Positions 18,211 to 28,813 of a stretch of DNA of 44,345 nt are shown one piece after another; position 1 is the stretch's first letter; every line of letters starts with the position of its first letter. The notes beneath the pieces are model-generated. The model was not told where the DNA came from. It saw nothing but the letters and a program-made list of their open reading frames with translations, and made no database searches. The translations under genes were made by a program, and so were the position numbers. The DNA is from Pelagophyceae sp. CCMP2097 (Eukaryota > Sar > Pelagophyceae), in contig MU657188.1 of the NCBI GenBank assembly GCA_026770575.1, forward strand, positions 18,820 to 63,164, read 5' to 3'.

Positions 18211-18578
18211 GGGCCGTTGATGCGTGAGATCATTCGCATCAAAAGCCATTTCTGCGCCGAGGGCGTTTGGCTGCTTTCGCGAGCTGCGCGGCCCGCCTTG
18301 GGGAGTCGGCGCGCCGCTAGACACGGCCTGCACCGGCGTTGGATCGAGACGCAAAATCAGCGCCATGACGGTCCCGCGGCCGGTTTTCCAAAGCGCAATC
18401 GCCGAAAATAACCCACCGGTCGCGGCGCGTCGACTCTCTTGATGGACCCCCGGGGCGACGGGCGGCGTTTGTTGCTCGAAGGATGGAAATAGTTCCTTTT
18501 GCGACGGCGTTTGCGACGCTCGGGAAACTTGCGTGCACCCCCGCCGGGACTCTCATACAAAGAAACGGCCTCCACGCT
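18211..18578 (-). other. Possible exon of an unknown membrane protein
   Basis: Largely unassigned. One minus-strand frame between about 18560 and 18235 is open and includes a hydrophobic stretch (TGGLFSAIALWKTGRGTVM followed by ALILRL) that could span a membrane, then a Pro/Ser-rich tail. There is no start codon, no recognised family and no splice site that I trust. Confidence 0.2.
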
Positions 18579-18954
18579 CTGGGTTGCCGCGTAGAGCCCT
18601 ACGTAGGGCCCTACGACCCTACGTAGGGTAGGCTGGACCCTACGCGGCCCGCGTAGGCTCCCATACGCAAGGCTTTGTGGGATTTAGGCGACACCAAGGG
18701 CGGCGGGCCATCCGACGAAGACGAAGACGACGGGCCCCCGAGCCCGAGGCCGTCGACGCCGAGCCGCTCAGACGACGCCTCAAGTGGTGCTAACAAGGAC
18801 CCCGACATTGATCCTGGCTCAAGGTTGCGCTGCCCGCGGGTGGCAACGCGCGCCGGCTGGAAACCCGTCGTCCCACGGTACCCTACGTAGGGCTTTACGA
18901 CCTTACGTAGGGTAGGCTGGACCCTACGACCCTAACACCTACGCGACAACCCAG
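18579..18954. mobile_element. X-family TIR element, reference copy (376 bp)
   Basis: Ends ctgggttgccgcgtag and ctacgcgacaacccag are inverted repeats matching at 15 of 16 positions. Each is followed by CCTACGTAGGG palindromes and a GGGTAGGCTGGACCC word. The core is open on the plus strand and encodes an acidic, Pro/Ser-rich peptide (DEDEDDGPPSPRPSTPSR). No transposase. Copies or derivatives: 6100-6486, 13309-13378, 16294-16380, 27022-27113, 43250-43440. Confidence 0.7.
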
Positions 18955-18959
18955 ACTTT

Positions 18960-19125
18960 TGCGGCTCAGAAAAGGACAGCGTATTATGGACGTTTTCAGA
19001 CGAAGCCAATGGCGCCGAGCTCGCCGCCTCGTTTTCAGAGTGCCCGCCTCGACTGCCGTTCCTTTTCTGCCGCTGGTTCGCGACCCACCTCCCGAGTCGA
19101 TATCCAACGGACGTTTCGTGCTTCC
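18960..19125 (-). pseudogene. Dispersed copy of the HA-helicase 3' end (fragment F2)
   Basis: Minus-strand translation VPRKHETSVGYRLGRWV then NQRQKRNGSRGGHSE matches the last HA repeat of helicase 2 almost exactly. It is cut on the upstream side by a diverged module A element (19126) and abuts an X element at 18954 on the downstream side. The C-terminal DEAAKLDGIGF is frameshifted. Confidence 0.7.
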
Positions 19126-19310
19126 GCGGGACGGTGTTTTCGGGTCGGGTCAGGTATTTAATTTGTACCAACCCCTCGGGTTGCGAGTCGGTCGAACGCA
19201 CAGTCTATTTTTACAGGTCGAGTCACGGGCCGGCAGACCAGCGGGTCGCGGGTCAGTCGGGTCGACACATGCAGAATCCGAGTCGGGTCGGGTTCGGGTC
19301 GTATTGCAAA
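19126..19310 (-). repeat. Module A copy, inverted and diverged
   Basis: Starts gcgggacggtgttttcggg, similar to the left end of the copy at 29320, and continues with GGGTCGGG-rich sequence. It interrupts helicase fragment F2. Confidence 0.6.
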
Positions 19311-19394
19311 GCCCCTTTCCGGAGCGACAGCAGACCCACGACGTACAGGGCCCCGCAGGGGCCGAGAGCCCACCACTATCTAAGCACTGTATGG

Positions 19395-19570
19395 TTCCCT
19401 ATTATGTTCCTGTTCCTAAAGATCGTTCCGGAGAACGTTCCTGAATGGCCTTTTTTGGTACGTGGGTTGGACACGCCGATGAAGGTATCGGCGTGTTCGC
19501 GCCATCGCCGCGGTCACGAGGTAGTTTTTTCGCGCTTATATGCGGGTCTGCTCGCGACCGCGCGGTCCGA
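19395..19570. repeat. Y element, copy 1
   Basis: Shares with 43455-43620 an ordered series of words: AGAACGTTCC, a poly-T tract before a GGACACG, GATGAAGGTA, CGTGTTCGCGCC and CGCCGCGGTCACG. An undefined dispersed element. Confidence 0.5.
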
Positions 19571-19629
19571 AGCCTAAATGATACACACAAATAGAGAAAA
19601 CCCGATGATATTGGAGGAAACCCGGTGCA

Positions 19630-20330
19630 GCGCCGTGTGTGCTTCATCGACGGCCTACAGGTTGCCGGCGCCTGCAAGAGGGAAAGATGGATGCACCATC
19701 GTGCGCCGGTTCGCTGCGCTGTGCTGCGACAGAGTGCCGTGATAGGACGTTCCGATGGGTCTTGAACGGTGCTTCCGTGGCCTGTGCGGACGCGGCGGGT
19801 AACGACGCCTGCGTGTGCGCCGACGGACGGATGGCTTGATAAGGCATTGACGCGCCGCGCCGCTGCACGATGATATAGAGCCAAGGAGCTCTGATCCGCA
19901 GCACGCTGCGGTATGAAGACGTGCTTTTACGACGGGGCTTTGGCGGTGCTCCGAGTCCTGGGCGGGCGACGCGGGTGAGTCGGTGGCACGGTCGGTGGGA
20001 TACACCATCGTGCGCCAAGTCGATGCGCTGCGCTGCGCTGCGCTGCGGCAGAGTGCCGTGCTAGGACGTTCCGACGGGTCTTGGACGGTGCTTCCATGCC
20101 CTGCGCGGACGCGGCGGACTGCGACGGGCAAATGCGTCGAGGAACGACCGAGGAATCGAGTAGGCGGTGTCACGTTGCGCTCCCGGGCTCTGATACAGGG
20201 CCACGGAGCTCTGTTCCACGGCCACAGCGTGGGGCGAAGACGTTTTAACGACGGGGGCTTTGGGCAGTGCCTTCGATTCCTTGGCGAACACGGCGGGTCG
20301 AGAGAATGCACGTGCATCGACAGACAGAGG
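19630..20330. repeat. Diverged tandem duplication, unit about 310-320 bp
   Basis: caccatcgtgcgcc at 19694 and 20003, taggacgttccga soon after each, and ggagctctg at 19885 and 20205 mark two consecutive copies with roughly three quarters identity by eye. The second contains a CTGCG pentamer run (20028-20047). Both strands stay open for long stretches in each copy, but no domain is recognisable. Confidence 0.6.
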
Positions 20331-20704
20331 ACTCGACCTGGCTGCATGATGGTGCGCCGCTGGCCTCTGATCCTGCATAGCCTGAGCCGCTGTGTTGCAT
20401 ATTGCATCATGGCATTTGATGCAGTATGGCACATGGGATGCGTCGAAGATTGCCGGTTGCGGCCCCCAGACAGGGCCAAAGAAAGGGGCCGGAGAAAGGC
20501 TTTGCACTGGAGACAAAGCAAAAGTCCCGGAGGTGGGCCCGTGCTGTGGAGCGTAGAACCCGGGATTGGACCCGGGCTCGAGCTTCGCACCCATGCGCCC
20601 AGATGGCATCTCATACGGCCCAGATACATATCAATCCCAGAATCCAACGTCCCACTTTGACAGCTCAGAAAGGAACAGTGTTTAGCTCTATCCGCGCCTC
20701 GCTG
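20331..20704. other. Downstream flank of helicase 2
   Basis: Contains the cacccatgcgcccagatggc block (20588) that is copied at 15868 and 16474. This locus is probably the source of those copies, since here it is attached to the intact gene. Confidence 0.5.
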
Positions 20705-23700
20705 TCAGATGAAGCCAATGCCGTCGAGCTTGGCAGCCTCGTCTTCAGAGTGCCCTCCTCGACTGCCGTTCCTTTTCTGCCGTTGTTTCTGCACCCACCG
20801 TCCGAGTCGAAAACCAACGGACGTCTCGAACTTGCGCGGCACGAAAAAGTCGCCGTGCTCCTTCTTATAAGCCACCAAAGCGCTGAAGCCCTCTTCCCAC
20901 CACGCGTCGCATGCGTTCCACTCCACGCCGACCTTCTCAAGTCGGCTGGCTTTAATGGCATCCAAGTCTCCCTCTTTTTTTAACCTTCTTTGAGTCACCA
21001 CCCACGCCCCCAGCGCCGCACCGTCGCCGGAGAAGAACTTCTTGGGAACTCTGGTATCGCCAAATTCCGTCTGATACGCTTTCAACCTGCAAAAGTAATC
21101 CTCCCAGACCGCCTCAGATTCGTCCCAGACGAACCCTAAATTGTCTAATTGAGACGCAAACTCCGACGAGAGGCCATTATTGTGCTTCTGCCGTTGATTG
21201 AAGACCCAGTTGCCGAGTTTGTGGCCGCTTTCAGTGACGAAGCGTTCCGGGACTCTGCAACTTGTATTCTGCTTTTTGTAAAGTTCCAGAGCCTTGAACC
21301 CATCCTTCCAAAGAGCGTCTTGCGGCACCCAGACAAAGCCTACCGCGTCCAAAAGCGTGGATTGTTCTGATGGTATGCCTCCCTGCTCGCCCAGCTTTCG
21401 TCGCCTTTGGGCAGCTACCCACCTCCCTAATTTGTACCCGCCTTCCGTCTCAAAAGCCGACGCAATTCGGCAGTCGCCCTTTTCCAACTTGTAAGCTTGC
21501 AAATGTTCGTAGCCCCGCAACCAGTCGGACTCCTTCAAGTCCCAGATAAATCCGAGACTGTCGAGCATCTCCACTTTTTCCTCGCTCAGTTGTAAACGCT
21601 TCTGCCGGTTCGTTTCGACCCAGGACCCGAGCCAAAAACCGTCGATGGCATACTTGCCGGGCACGCGACAGTCCCCGAACTCCAATTGGTAAACTTTCAA
21701 CTTTTCGAAATCTTCCATCCACTTTAACGTTTTAACATTCCAGACAAATCCAATTTCCTCTAATCTAGAAACCATCCTCCTCGTCAGCGTCTTCGTCTGC
21801 CTTTGTTGAACGACCCACCCGCCGAGCCGGAAACCGTTGAGTTCGTAGCCGTCGGGGACCCTGCAGTCTCCATTTTCGGCTTTGTATGCCACCAAGTGTG
21901 CAAAACAACCCAGCCAATCGGCGTATTTCGGGTCCCAGACAAAGCCCAGAGCCTCCAGCCGATTCGCTTTCTCTTCCGGCAAAGCGCCGTCTGCGTACTT
22001 TCGTCGCGTGGATTGCACCCAAACACCAAGATTAAATCCATCAACTGTATACAAAACCGGCACCAAGCAATCCCCATTCGCCGCTTTGTACGCTTCTAAA
22101 CGCCCAAAGTCAAAGTCCCACGAATCGACGAGTTCCATTAGAGCGGTTGACAGCGATCCTTGTAGAGATTCAGTGTCTGGAAAGCCTAAAAAGTGCACTT
22201 TGCCGGCAAACACCGCGGAAAAGTCCACCTCCCTGCCGCATCGGCCTGCCGAGACGGCCTCGAAGCGGAGGCTCGATTGTAAAGCTTCGTCTTGCTCGAG
22301 TATAGCGCGTAGAACGTTCACCGCGTCCGCATAATCTTTTTGCTCCACAACCCCGTGATAAATAGGAAGCAGAAAGTACCCTTTATCCTTCGCACATCCG
22401 CCCGCCAACCTTCCAGCGACTTCCAAAACGTCGGCGTGCGTCTGCCGAGGCGCGGTCAAGACGGCGAGGTCTAATTTGACTTTTATATCGTTTTGATGGA
22501 GAGAAGTGGCATTCAACGAGACTTCCGACTTGTTTTTCGACTTTTCCGAAAAGTCGCCAACCCTTTCAAAGTCGACGTCGTCTTTCCCGATCCAGTGCGC
22601 TTTGAAGAGCTTGTCCGCGTGCTGCTTGAAGCGGTGAGCTTCATTGTATGAACAATGTAACGACACGGGCCTTTTTAGGCCAAACATTTCACAAACATCC
22701 AGCACCGTTAAAGCCAGCTCCCCATCCAGCCGCGGCATCATCGAGACGCCGGACTGGTGTTTGGCTAAATTTTTAAACGCGGTTGTAGCGTTGGAGATGA
22801 CTAGTTTTAAAGGCACGACGAGACCCCAGTCCGCCGCGTCTTTGAAAGGCATCCGATAAACCTCTTTGCCGAAAACATTATCCTCCATCGTTCGGATATC
22901 GTCGCCGGCCTTTGAAGGGTACATTCTTGGAGTTGCGGTGAGGAATAAACGCTTTTTGACGGGAAGGGCTTTTTCATCTAAAGCGAGAGTGTACTTGCGC
23001 TGGCCCCTCATTGCAATGTCGTGAGCTTCGTCGAACACGGCCACGTCAAACGTAAAGCCGCAGAGCTGGGCCGCTTCGGCGATCCATTTCAAAGAATCGT
23101 ACGTGGTTAAAACGAGCTTTGGGCCTTGGGTGGAGAGGAAATGGGCGATTTCTGCAGCGTTTATCGTCCTTTTGACAGTAGTGTCAGTCAAGTCGGATGC
23201 GACCACGAGCACCGAGTTGCCGCCGTCGAGAAACCCGCCGCCTTTGTTCTGGAAACCCGCGCCAGAGAAACCCGTGCCGTTTTCATAAACCTTTTCGAAG
23301 TAGCCCCGGCCGTTTTTGATCTGGAAGACATTGCTCTCCCGCGGTTCGAAGAACAACGTAGAGTGCTCCCGGTAAACCCGCAGAGCCTGCTCGACGAAAG
23401 CTTTTCGAGGGACTACGACCAGCGCCGCGTTCTTCGTCAGCGCTTGCAGGACGCCGAGGCCGACTATCGTCTTGCCCGTGCCGGAGGGGAGGATGACTCG
23501 GGCGCGTAGGGAACCTATAGAATACAGTGCTATAGGATGCAGTGCTATAGAAGACAGGAAACCTATACAAAACAAGACTCCGTTCACGGGATCCTCTGTG
23601 GCGCCAGCATGGTCCTCTGTGGCGCGCCGGCCATTGCCCTCTGTGGCAGGAGCAGGACGGGCTCGGGTTTGTCCGAAACCCGTGGGTCGAGTCTGCCGGG

Positions 23701-26053
23701 TTTGTGCGTTTTGGCCGACCTGTCTTTGGGTGGGTCTGGTCTGGCCGTGACCCGAACCCGAATCCGACCCAATAAGACGAGCTTGGACGTTTGACAAACC
23801 CGCGACCCTTTGGGTTCGGCACAAATTGAAAAGCTCTCGGACGGGCCACTCCAAGGCCTCTTTGGCGGTCACTTGCAAGGCTTCTTTGAAGGGGCCTATC
23901 AACCCGTACGCGGTGTTCCTTGCCAGAGGTGCGTGTTCGGGCCCTTACGGGGTCCCGTTCCTCGCACGGGATGCCATATGATTTGATAGCGGTGCGAGGG
24001 TCCGTCCGAGCGACCGTCCGAGCGACCGTCCAGGGGACATCGCAGAGGGGGCGCTGTCCAGGGACCGGCAGCCGAGTGACCGTCCAAGGGACCGTCGAGA
24101 AACCAACATCAAAGCGACCGTCACAGAGGGCCCGTCTCCAGGACCTTTTGAAAGGAAACTGTCAGAAGGAATTGTCCAAGGGACCGCCCAAGCGACCGTC
24201 CGAGTCTCTCAAGGGACCGTCTTAAGGAGCCGTATCGAGTGGCCATCGAAAGGGGCCGTCTAAAGGCACCGTCTCGAATGGCCATCTCCAGGGGGCGTCT
24301 CAAGGCGCCATTTCGAATGGCCGTCCAAAGGGTCCGTCTCGAGAGGTCGTCTCCAGGGGCCGTCCCGAGGGGCCATCTCAAGGGGCCGTCTCGAGAAGCC
24401 GGAGTCTGGAGCTAGGAGCATCGACGGGTTCGGGTCTGCCCGAAACCCGCGGGTCGGGTTTGCCTTTGCGCGTTTTGGTCGACCCGTCGACCCGCGGATT
24501 TGGCCGTGGCCCGAACCCGACCCGAGAAGACGGGTTGGGTCGCTCGACAAACCCGCGACCCGAGGGTTCGGCACAAATTGAAAACCCGGAAACATCGCAA
24601 ACCAAGTGTTCAACAGTACGGGCCCCGCTCTTTAGCGGCCACTTGCCCAGCCTGTGTACGGTCCTACAAGACCTCTTGGGCTGCCTGTTTCAAGGGCCCT
24701 TGAAGAGCCCTCCGGGCGGGCCCCTCCAAGGCCTCTATGGCGGCCACTTGCACGGCCTCTGCGCGGTCGCTTGCAAGGTCTTTTTCAAGGCAAGCCCCCA
24801 CGCAGGGTTCCTTTCAAGAGACCAGGCCGCCGCCGTCCGAGGGCCCGTCCAGAGGACGTCGCAGAGGGGCTGCAGTCGAAGAGACTGTCGAAAGGACCGT
24901 CCAAGGGACCGTCGAGGGGCCGCCAATCAAAGCGACTGTCACAGAGGGCCCGTCGAGGGACCGTCCAAGGAACTGTTCAAAGGAATTGTCCAAAGGACCG
25001 CCCGAGCAAACATCCGAGAGACCTTCCGAGCCTCTCGAGGGACCGTCTCAAGGCGCCATTTCGGATGGCCATCGATAGAAACGTCCCGAGGGGCCGGTTT
25101 CGAGGGGCCGTCTCAAGACGCCGTCTCGAGAAGCCATCTTGACGGGCCTTTTCGAATGGCCGTCTCCAGGGACCGTCTCGAGGAGCCGGAGAGAGGAGCC
25201 TTCCCGAGGCGCCATTTCGAGAGGCCTTCTCGAGGAGCCACCTCAAGGCGCCGTTTTGAAGGGCCGTCTTAAGGCGCCGTTTCGAATGGCCGTCTCCTTG
25301 GGTTATCTCCAGGGGCCGTCACGGTCCCAAGGCGCCTTTTCGAGTGGCAGTTTCGAGGCACCGTCTCCAGGGGCCGCCCCAAGGCGCCTTTTTGAGTGGC
25401 CGAAGAAAGAAGCAGCGACGGGTTTGCCCTTCAACCCGCGGGTCGGGTTTGCCGGGTTTGCGCGTTTTGGCCGACCCGTCTTTGAGTGGGTATGGCCGTG
25501 GCCGCAACCCGAACCCGACCCGAGAAGGCGGGTTGGGTCGCTCGACAAACCAGCGACCCGAGGGTGCGGCACAGGTTGAAACCCCGACCCGAATACACCG
25601 CCCCTGCTCCTGCTCTGTGGGGCGGGACTTTTACGCACGCTCGTCGCCGTCTCCGAGGGAGAGTTGGCGCACCGCCGCAGCAATGGCCTCCCGCTGGTAC
25701 GGCCGCGCCGCGGCGAGAGAGTCATCGTGACGCGCGGCGGTGAGGATGTCGTCGGGTTGCACGGTTGCGGGCACGACGTCGGCCCCGCCGTCCTCTTCCC
25801 GGCCGCCCGTCGCCGGCGAAAAACGCGCGACGATCGGCGCGCGTTCCTCCACCTCGTCGAGGCGTTCCTCCGCCTCTCGGGGGACTGAGGCGCAGAGCGC
25901 GCGCCGCGGGGCCGAGCGCGCCGAGGCGAGGGCCGTCTGGCGCAGCATCCCGCGGTCCGGCGGCGACGAGAAAAAAGGGCCGGCCCTCGGCAGCCCCCAA
26001 CGCGCCGTCCGCGCGGCGACGTTTCCGAGGCGCGCGAGCGCCATCGCCGGCAT
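20705..26053 (-). CDS. SF2 helicase with seven HA repeats (helicase 2), satellite-filled intron
   Basis: Exon 1 is 26053-25639: ATG, Arg/Ala-rich presequence (MALARLGNVAARTARWGLPR), acidic linker, then ARPYQREAIAAAVRQLSLG. Exon 2 is 23514-20705. Joining GAGC|GTGCGT to CTATAG|GTTCCC keeps the frame and gives 1074 aa. Exon 2 opens with intact Walker A (PSGTGKTIVG), then DEAH (VAVFDEAHD), motif III (TATPR), the second RecA lobe, and seven HA domains to the C terminus. Compared with helicase 1 it keeps the catalytic Thr and His and so is probably an active ATPase. Helicase 1 has no intron at this point. The 2124-bp intron consists of modules A, C, D and B. It may be a genuine giant intron, or a satellite insertion that disabled the gene; the conserved frame favours splicing. 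Confidence 0.82.
23515..25638 (-). repeat. Satellite-built intron of helicase 2 (two composite units)
   Basis: Contains module A at 23648-23832, 24410-24590 and 25411-25608. Between them lie C (23830-23900, 24690-24790), D (23915-24010), GACCGTCC units and B (24215-24410, 25030-25400). The order A-C-D-B-A equals that of 11.88-13.11 kb. Its 3' end carries three CTATAG words 15 bp apart (23515, 23530, 23545). Confidence 0.75.
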
Positions 26054-26576
26054 CGAAGCCTCGCCTCTCGTTTTCTTGGAGAGCCCTTCGCGCCCAAAAT
26101 GTTCCAGAAACTTTACGAAACTAAAAGTTTCCGGAAGTCCTCACGAGCAGTGGCTCTGGCAGAGCCACGCAGCGAGTGCGGGGTGCTCGGCCGCCCCCGG
26201 TGCGGGGCCGAAGCGGGGCCGCTTGCGCTTCAAGTGCGCCAAAGGACCGAGCTTGGGTGAGGCTCCCCCTTCAAGGACCCTTGAAGCATGATGACTCGGA
26301 AGTGACAACCCCTTGCCTCGCGCGCTGCAATATGGGCCACGCGACTTCGCGACGACGGTTGTAGCCCGGCCCACAGCCCGCGTCCGCGCCGGAGCGCTGC
26401 AAACTCGCCGCTGCAAACGCAGGGCCCGAGCGGCGGCGGCAAAACGCGCCGCGCCGCAAACCGTGCGCCGCTATGCCTCCCACGGCTGCGCGTTTGGGCC
26501 GCCGCCGCTCCTCGCCGCGCGCGCGCGTCGCCGCAGCGCTCGGCACGCGCGCTTTTTGGCGGTCGGCGCTTTTCTG
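26054..26576. other. Upstream region of helicase 2
   Basis: GC-rich, no gene recognised. It contains ctttacgaaactaaaagtttccgg (AT-rich patch near 26110) and an imperfect palindrome around 26270 (ccttcaaggacccttgaag). One of these may lie in the promoter, but no core element is clear. Confidence 0.35.
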
Positions 26577-26702
26577 GGTTGCCGCGTTTCCAGTCGACGA
26601 GCTGGCACGCCTTGGAGCAGTAGTGGCGCGACTTGCACTTGGCGCAGTGCTTGCCGTTCGGCGCGGCGCAGACGCAGCAGGGCTTCGGGGCGGCTCAGCC
26701 AT
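26577..26702 (-). pseudogene. MYND finger fragment
   Basis: Third MYND copy. ATGGCTGAG (26702) is followed by a 10-nt deletion relative to 5657 that shifts the frame. Beyond it PKPCCVC, HCAKCKSRHYCSKACQ and LVDWKRG are clear MYND sequence. Homology ends before the distal His and Cys. Confidence 0.65.
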
Positions 26703-26799
26703 CGGTCCCGGAGGTTCGGCGAGGCTCGGCGCGCCTCGCGGACCTCCTTTACCGAGGCACGCGTGCGCACCGACGCTTGTCGTTGCAATATTCGACGAA

Positions 26800-27015
26800 G
26801 CAACACCGGTTGATCTCATGAGAGCAAGATCTTTCTCGAATTCTCTCGAAGAACTAACGTTCTCAAGGGAGAGACCCTTCGAGGTCCCTTGTCGAGACGG
26901 GCAGGCCTCGCGCCGAGGCACCCATGCCGCCTCCAAGTTCGAGCGGACATGTGCATTGGGGATCATCCGTTATGGGAACGGGGCGCTCTTCCGCGTCACG
27001 CGGCGCGCGGTGCTC
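26800..27015 (-). pseudogene. 3' end and flank of another MYND-Sel1 copy
   Basis: gcgctcttccgcgtcacgcg (26979-26998) and the following flank down to 26810 match the 3' end and downstream flank at 4605 and 15050-15230. It belongs to a gene reading toward lower coordinates whose body is absent, cut at the X mini element. It stands upstream of the MYND fragment, as if two tandem copies had been deleted into each other. Confidence 0.5.
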
Positions 27016-27021
27016 CGAGGA

Positions 27022-27113
27022 ACGCGTAGGGCCCTACGTACGGTAGGGCCCTACGACCCTACGTAGGGTCGCAGGCTGGACCCAACGACCCTAAACCCTA
27101 CTCGGTAACTCAG
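27022..27113. mobile_element. X-family mini copy
   Basis: GCGTAGGGCCCTACG and CCCTACGTAGGG palindromes with a GCAGGCTGGACCC word, ending ctactcggtaactcag. It is a core-less derivative like 16294-16380. Confidence 0.55.
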
Positions 27114-27801
27114 ACGCTTTTCAGCCGTGAAGCGTGTAGCCTCGGCCTCCGACGGCGCGCAGGCCCGTGCAGCGGGCACGCCCGACGCACGGCTATGCGG
27201 AGCAACTTTCTGAACGGACTGACGCCTCGCCTCAGCGGCCCGGCGGCGGTCCCGCACTTTGCGTCCACCTCTGCAATGTCCGCACCCCGAGCCCCGCACC
27301 GCGGCTCAGTGGGCTTTTCGGTCACCGGTCCTCGAGAGCCTGAGTTCCACTCCCAATTTCGATGAACCGTCTGCCCCGGGCCTGGGGACCCCTTTGGCCG
27401 CGGGCGGCAGCCTGGAAGACCGCAGCGCTGGGTTGCCGGTGAGATGGTGCTCGGCCCGGAAATTCTTCGATAGAAACCCGCGAGGTTCACATGGGTACCT
27501 CTCTGTGCCTACTCGACACTTTGGTGCTCGGTCCCGAGGCGGGCTCGGAAGGTGCGCATCCTCGAGGCAACGCCCGAGGCGGCGGTGGCGGCGCAGTCGA
27601 CACGACGCGTCGTCCGTCCGAGAAGCCTTTACGCGCCTAAAGTGACTCTTTATGTGGAACGACACTCCGACGACCCGACCAAGCAACGGCCGCCGTGCGA
27701 CCTCAAGTGGCTCTTGTGTGGAGAGCGTGGGTGCCCCTTCCTCGAGGACGGGCCGTTCGAGAAGACCCCCAAGAAGCTACAACGAAACGAACGCGAGCTA
27801 G
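27114..27801 (+). other. Region upstream of the kelch fragment with short ORFs
   Basis: A 56-codon ATG ORF at 27195-27365 starts MRSNFLNGLTPRLSGPAAVP, presequence-like, and then stops. Another ATG frame at 27490 begins MGTSLCLLDTLVLGPEAGSE. Near 27718-27770 the DNA (gtggagagcgtgggtg, ctcgaggacgggcc) is homologous to the start of the kelch gene at 38768. An unspliced first exon probably lies here, but I could not fix it. Confidence 0.35.
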
Positions 27802-28728
27802 GCCGCGATTGACGCCGTGGACGACGGACCCGCGCGAGAAGACGCCAGCCGAGGAGGACGCGCGTCGGCGGCGGAGCGCGACGGCGCTGCAGCCGAGCGC
27901 GCCGGCGCCGCGGCGGACGACGACGCGCATGCGCATCCGACGACGGCAGCATCGCCCGACGACGTCACGCTTAACGTCGGCGGCGCGCTGTTCAAGACTT
28001 CGCGGGCCGTGCTGGTCAAGGTCGAGGACTCGATGCTCGGCCGCATGTTCTCGCCCCTGTGCGACGCGATGCTGCAGCTGGACCCGGTGGACGGGTCCAT
28101 CTTCATCGAATGCGACAGTGAGCGGTTCAGCCTCAGGCTGATCCTCGACTTTCTACGCGGTGATCCTCCCGACGGCCCGCGCTTGCAGTGGACGATGCGC
28201 GCCTTGTCCGAGGCGGCGCAGGAGGCGCTGATGCAGGAGCTGGACTACTTTGGCCTCGAGACGGCCGTGTTTGGTTTGCGGCCGTGGACCGACGACGCGG
28301 CGTTCCGGCCGGGGCCGGCGATGAGCTTAGGGCGTTCTAGATGTGCTGCCGTGCTCATCGGCGGGCGCGTCGTCGTGTTTGGCGGTTACATTATTGGGCA
28401 GGCTTTAAAGACGACAGAAGTGCTCGACACACAGACGATGACGTTTACCGCCGGGCCGGACATGCTCATGGGACGATATGGCTTTGCGGCCGTCCAGGTC
28501 GATGCGGATCGCGTACTCGTGGTGGGCGGCTTCGGTGGTGGATGTTTAAACACGACGGAGATCTTCCACCTCTCGACGCTCACGCTCAATCCAGGGCCAT
28601 TCCACGATGGCTCTCTGAGCGAGGCCTGTCCTCACGAACAGAGCGGCACTTTTGAGTGCCGCGGGTGTATACAGCTCGGGGACTCGGCAACGATAGGCTC
28701 GCCAGCCATCGTTCGTCGCGCCCTGTAG
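27802..28728 (+). pseudogene. BTB (T1-type)-kelch protein, truncated copy
   Basis: An exon probably begins at 27802 after GAGCTAG (acceptor). No ATG opens the frame (GTG at 27817). An acidic Ala-rich leader is followed by a BTB/T1 domain (VTLNVGGALFKTSRAVLVKV, MLGRMFSPLCDAML, IECDSERFSLRLILDFLRGD). Then come about two and a half kelch motifs (GRVVVFGGYIIGQ..TTEVLDT; DRVLVVGGFGGGCLNTTEIFHL). Homology to the 470-aa paralogue at 37356-38768 stops at LTLNPGP (about 28593), and the last 45 codons are unrelated. Three to four blades are missing, so the propeller cannot close. BTB-kelch proteins often act as cullin-3 adaptors. Probably a pseudogene. Confidence 0.75.
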
Positions 28729-28813
28729 CTGCGTCGCTCAGCAGCCTCTTTCGGTTGTTTCTATCAGCGCGGTGGTCGGCAGCCGCTCTCTAAGTCGCAA
28801 TAGTGGTGGCAAC

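Noticed and set aside
20705..26053. The satellite as part of the helicase protein (reading from 23902)
   Set aside because: The open frame upstream of Walker A is translated satellite (CRTQRVAGLSN). The real N terminus is the presequence exon at 25639-26053.
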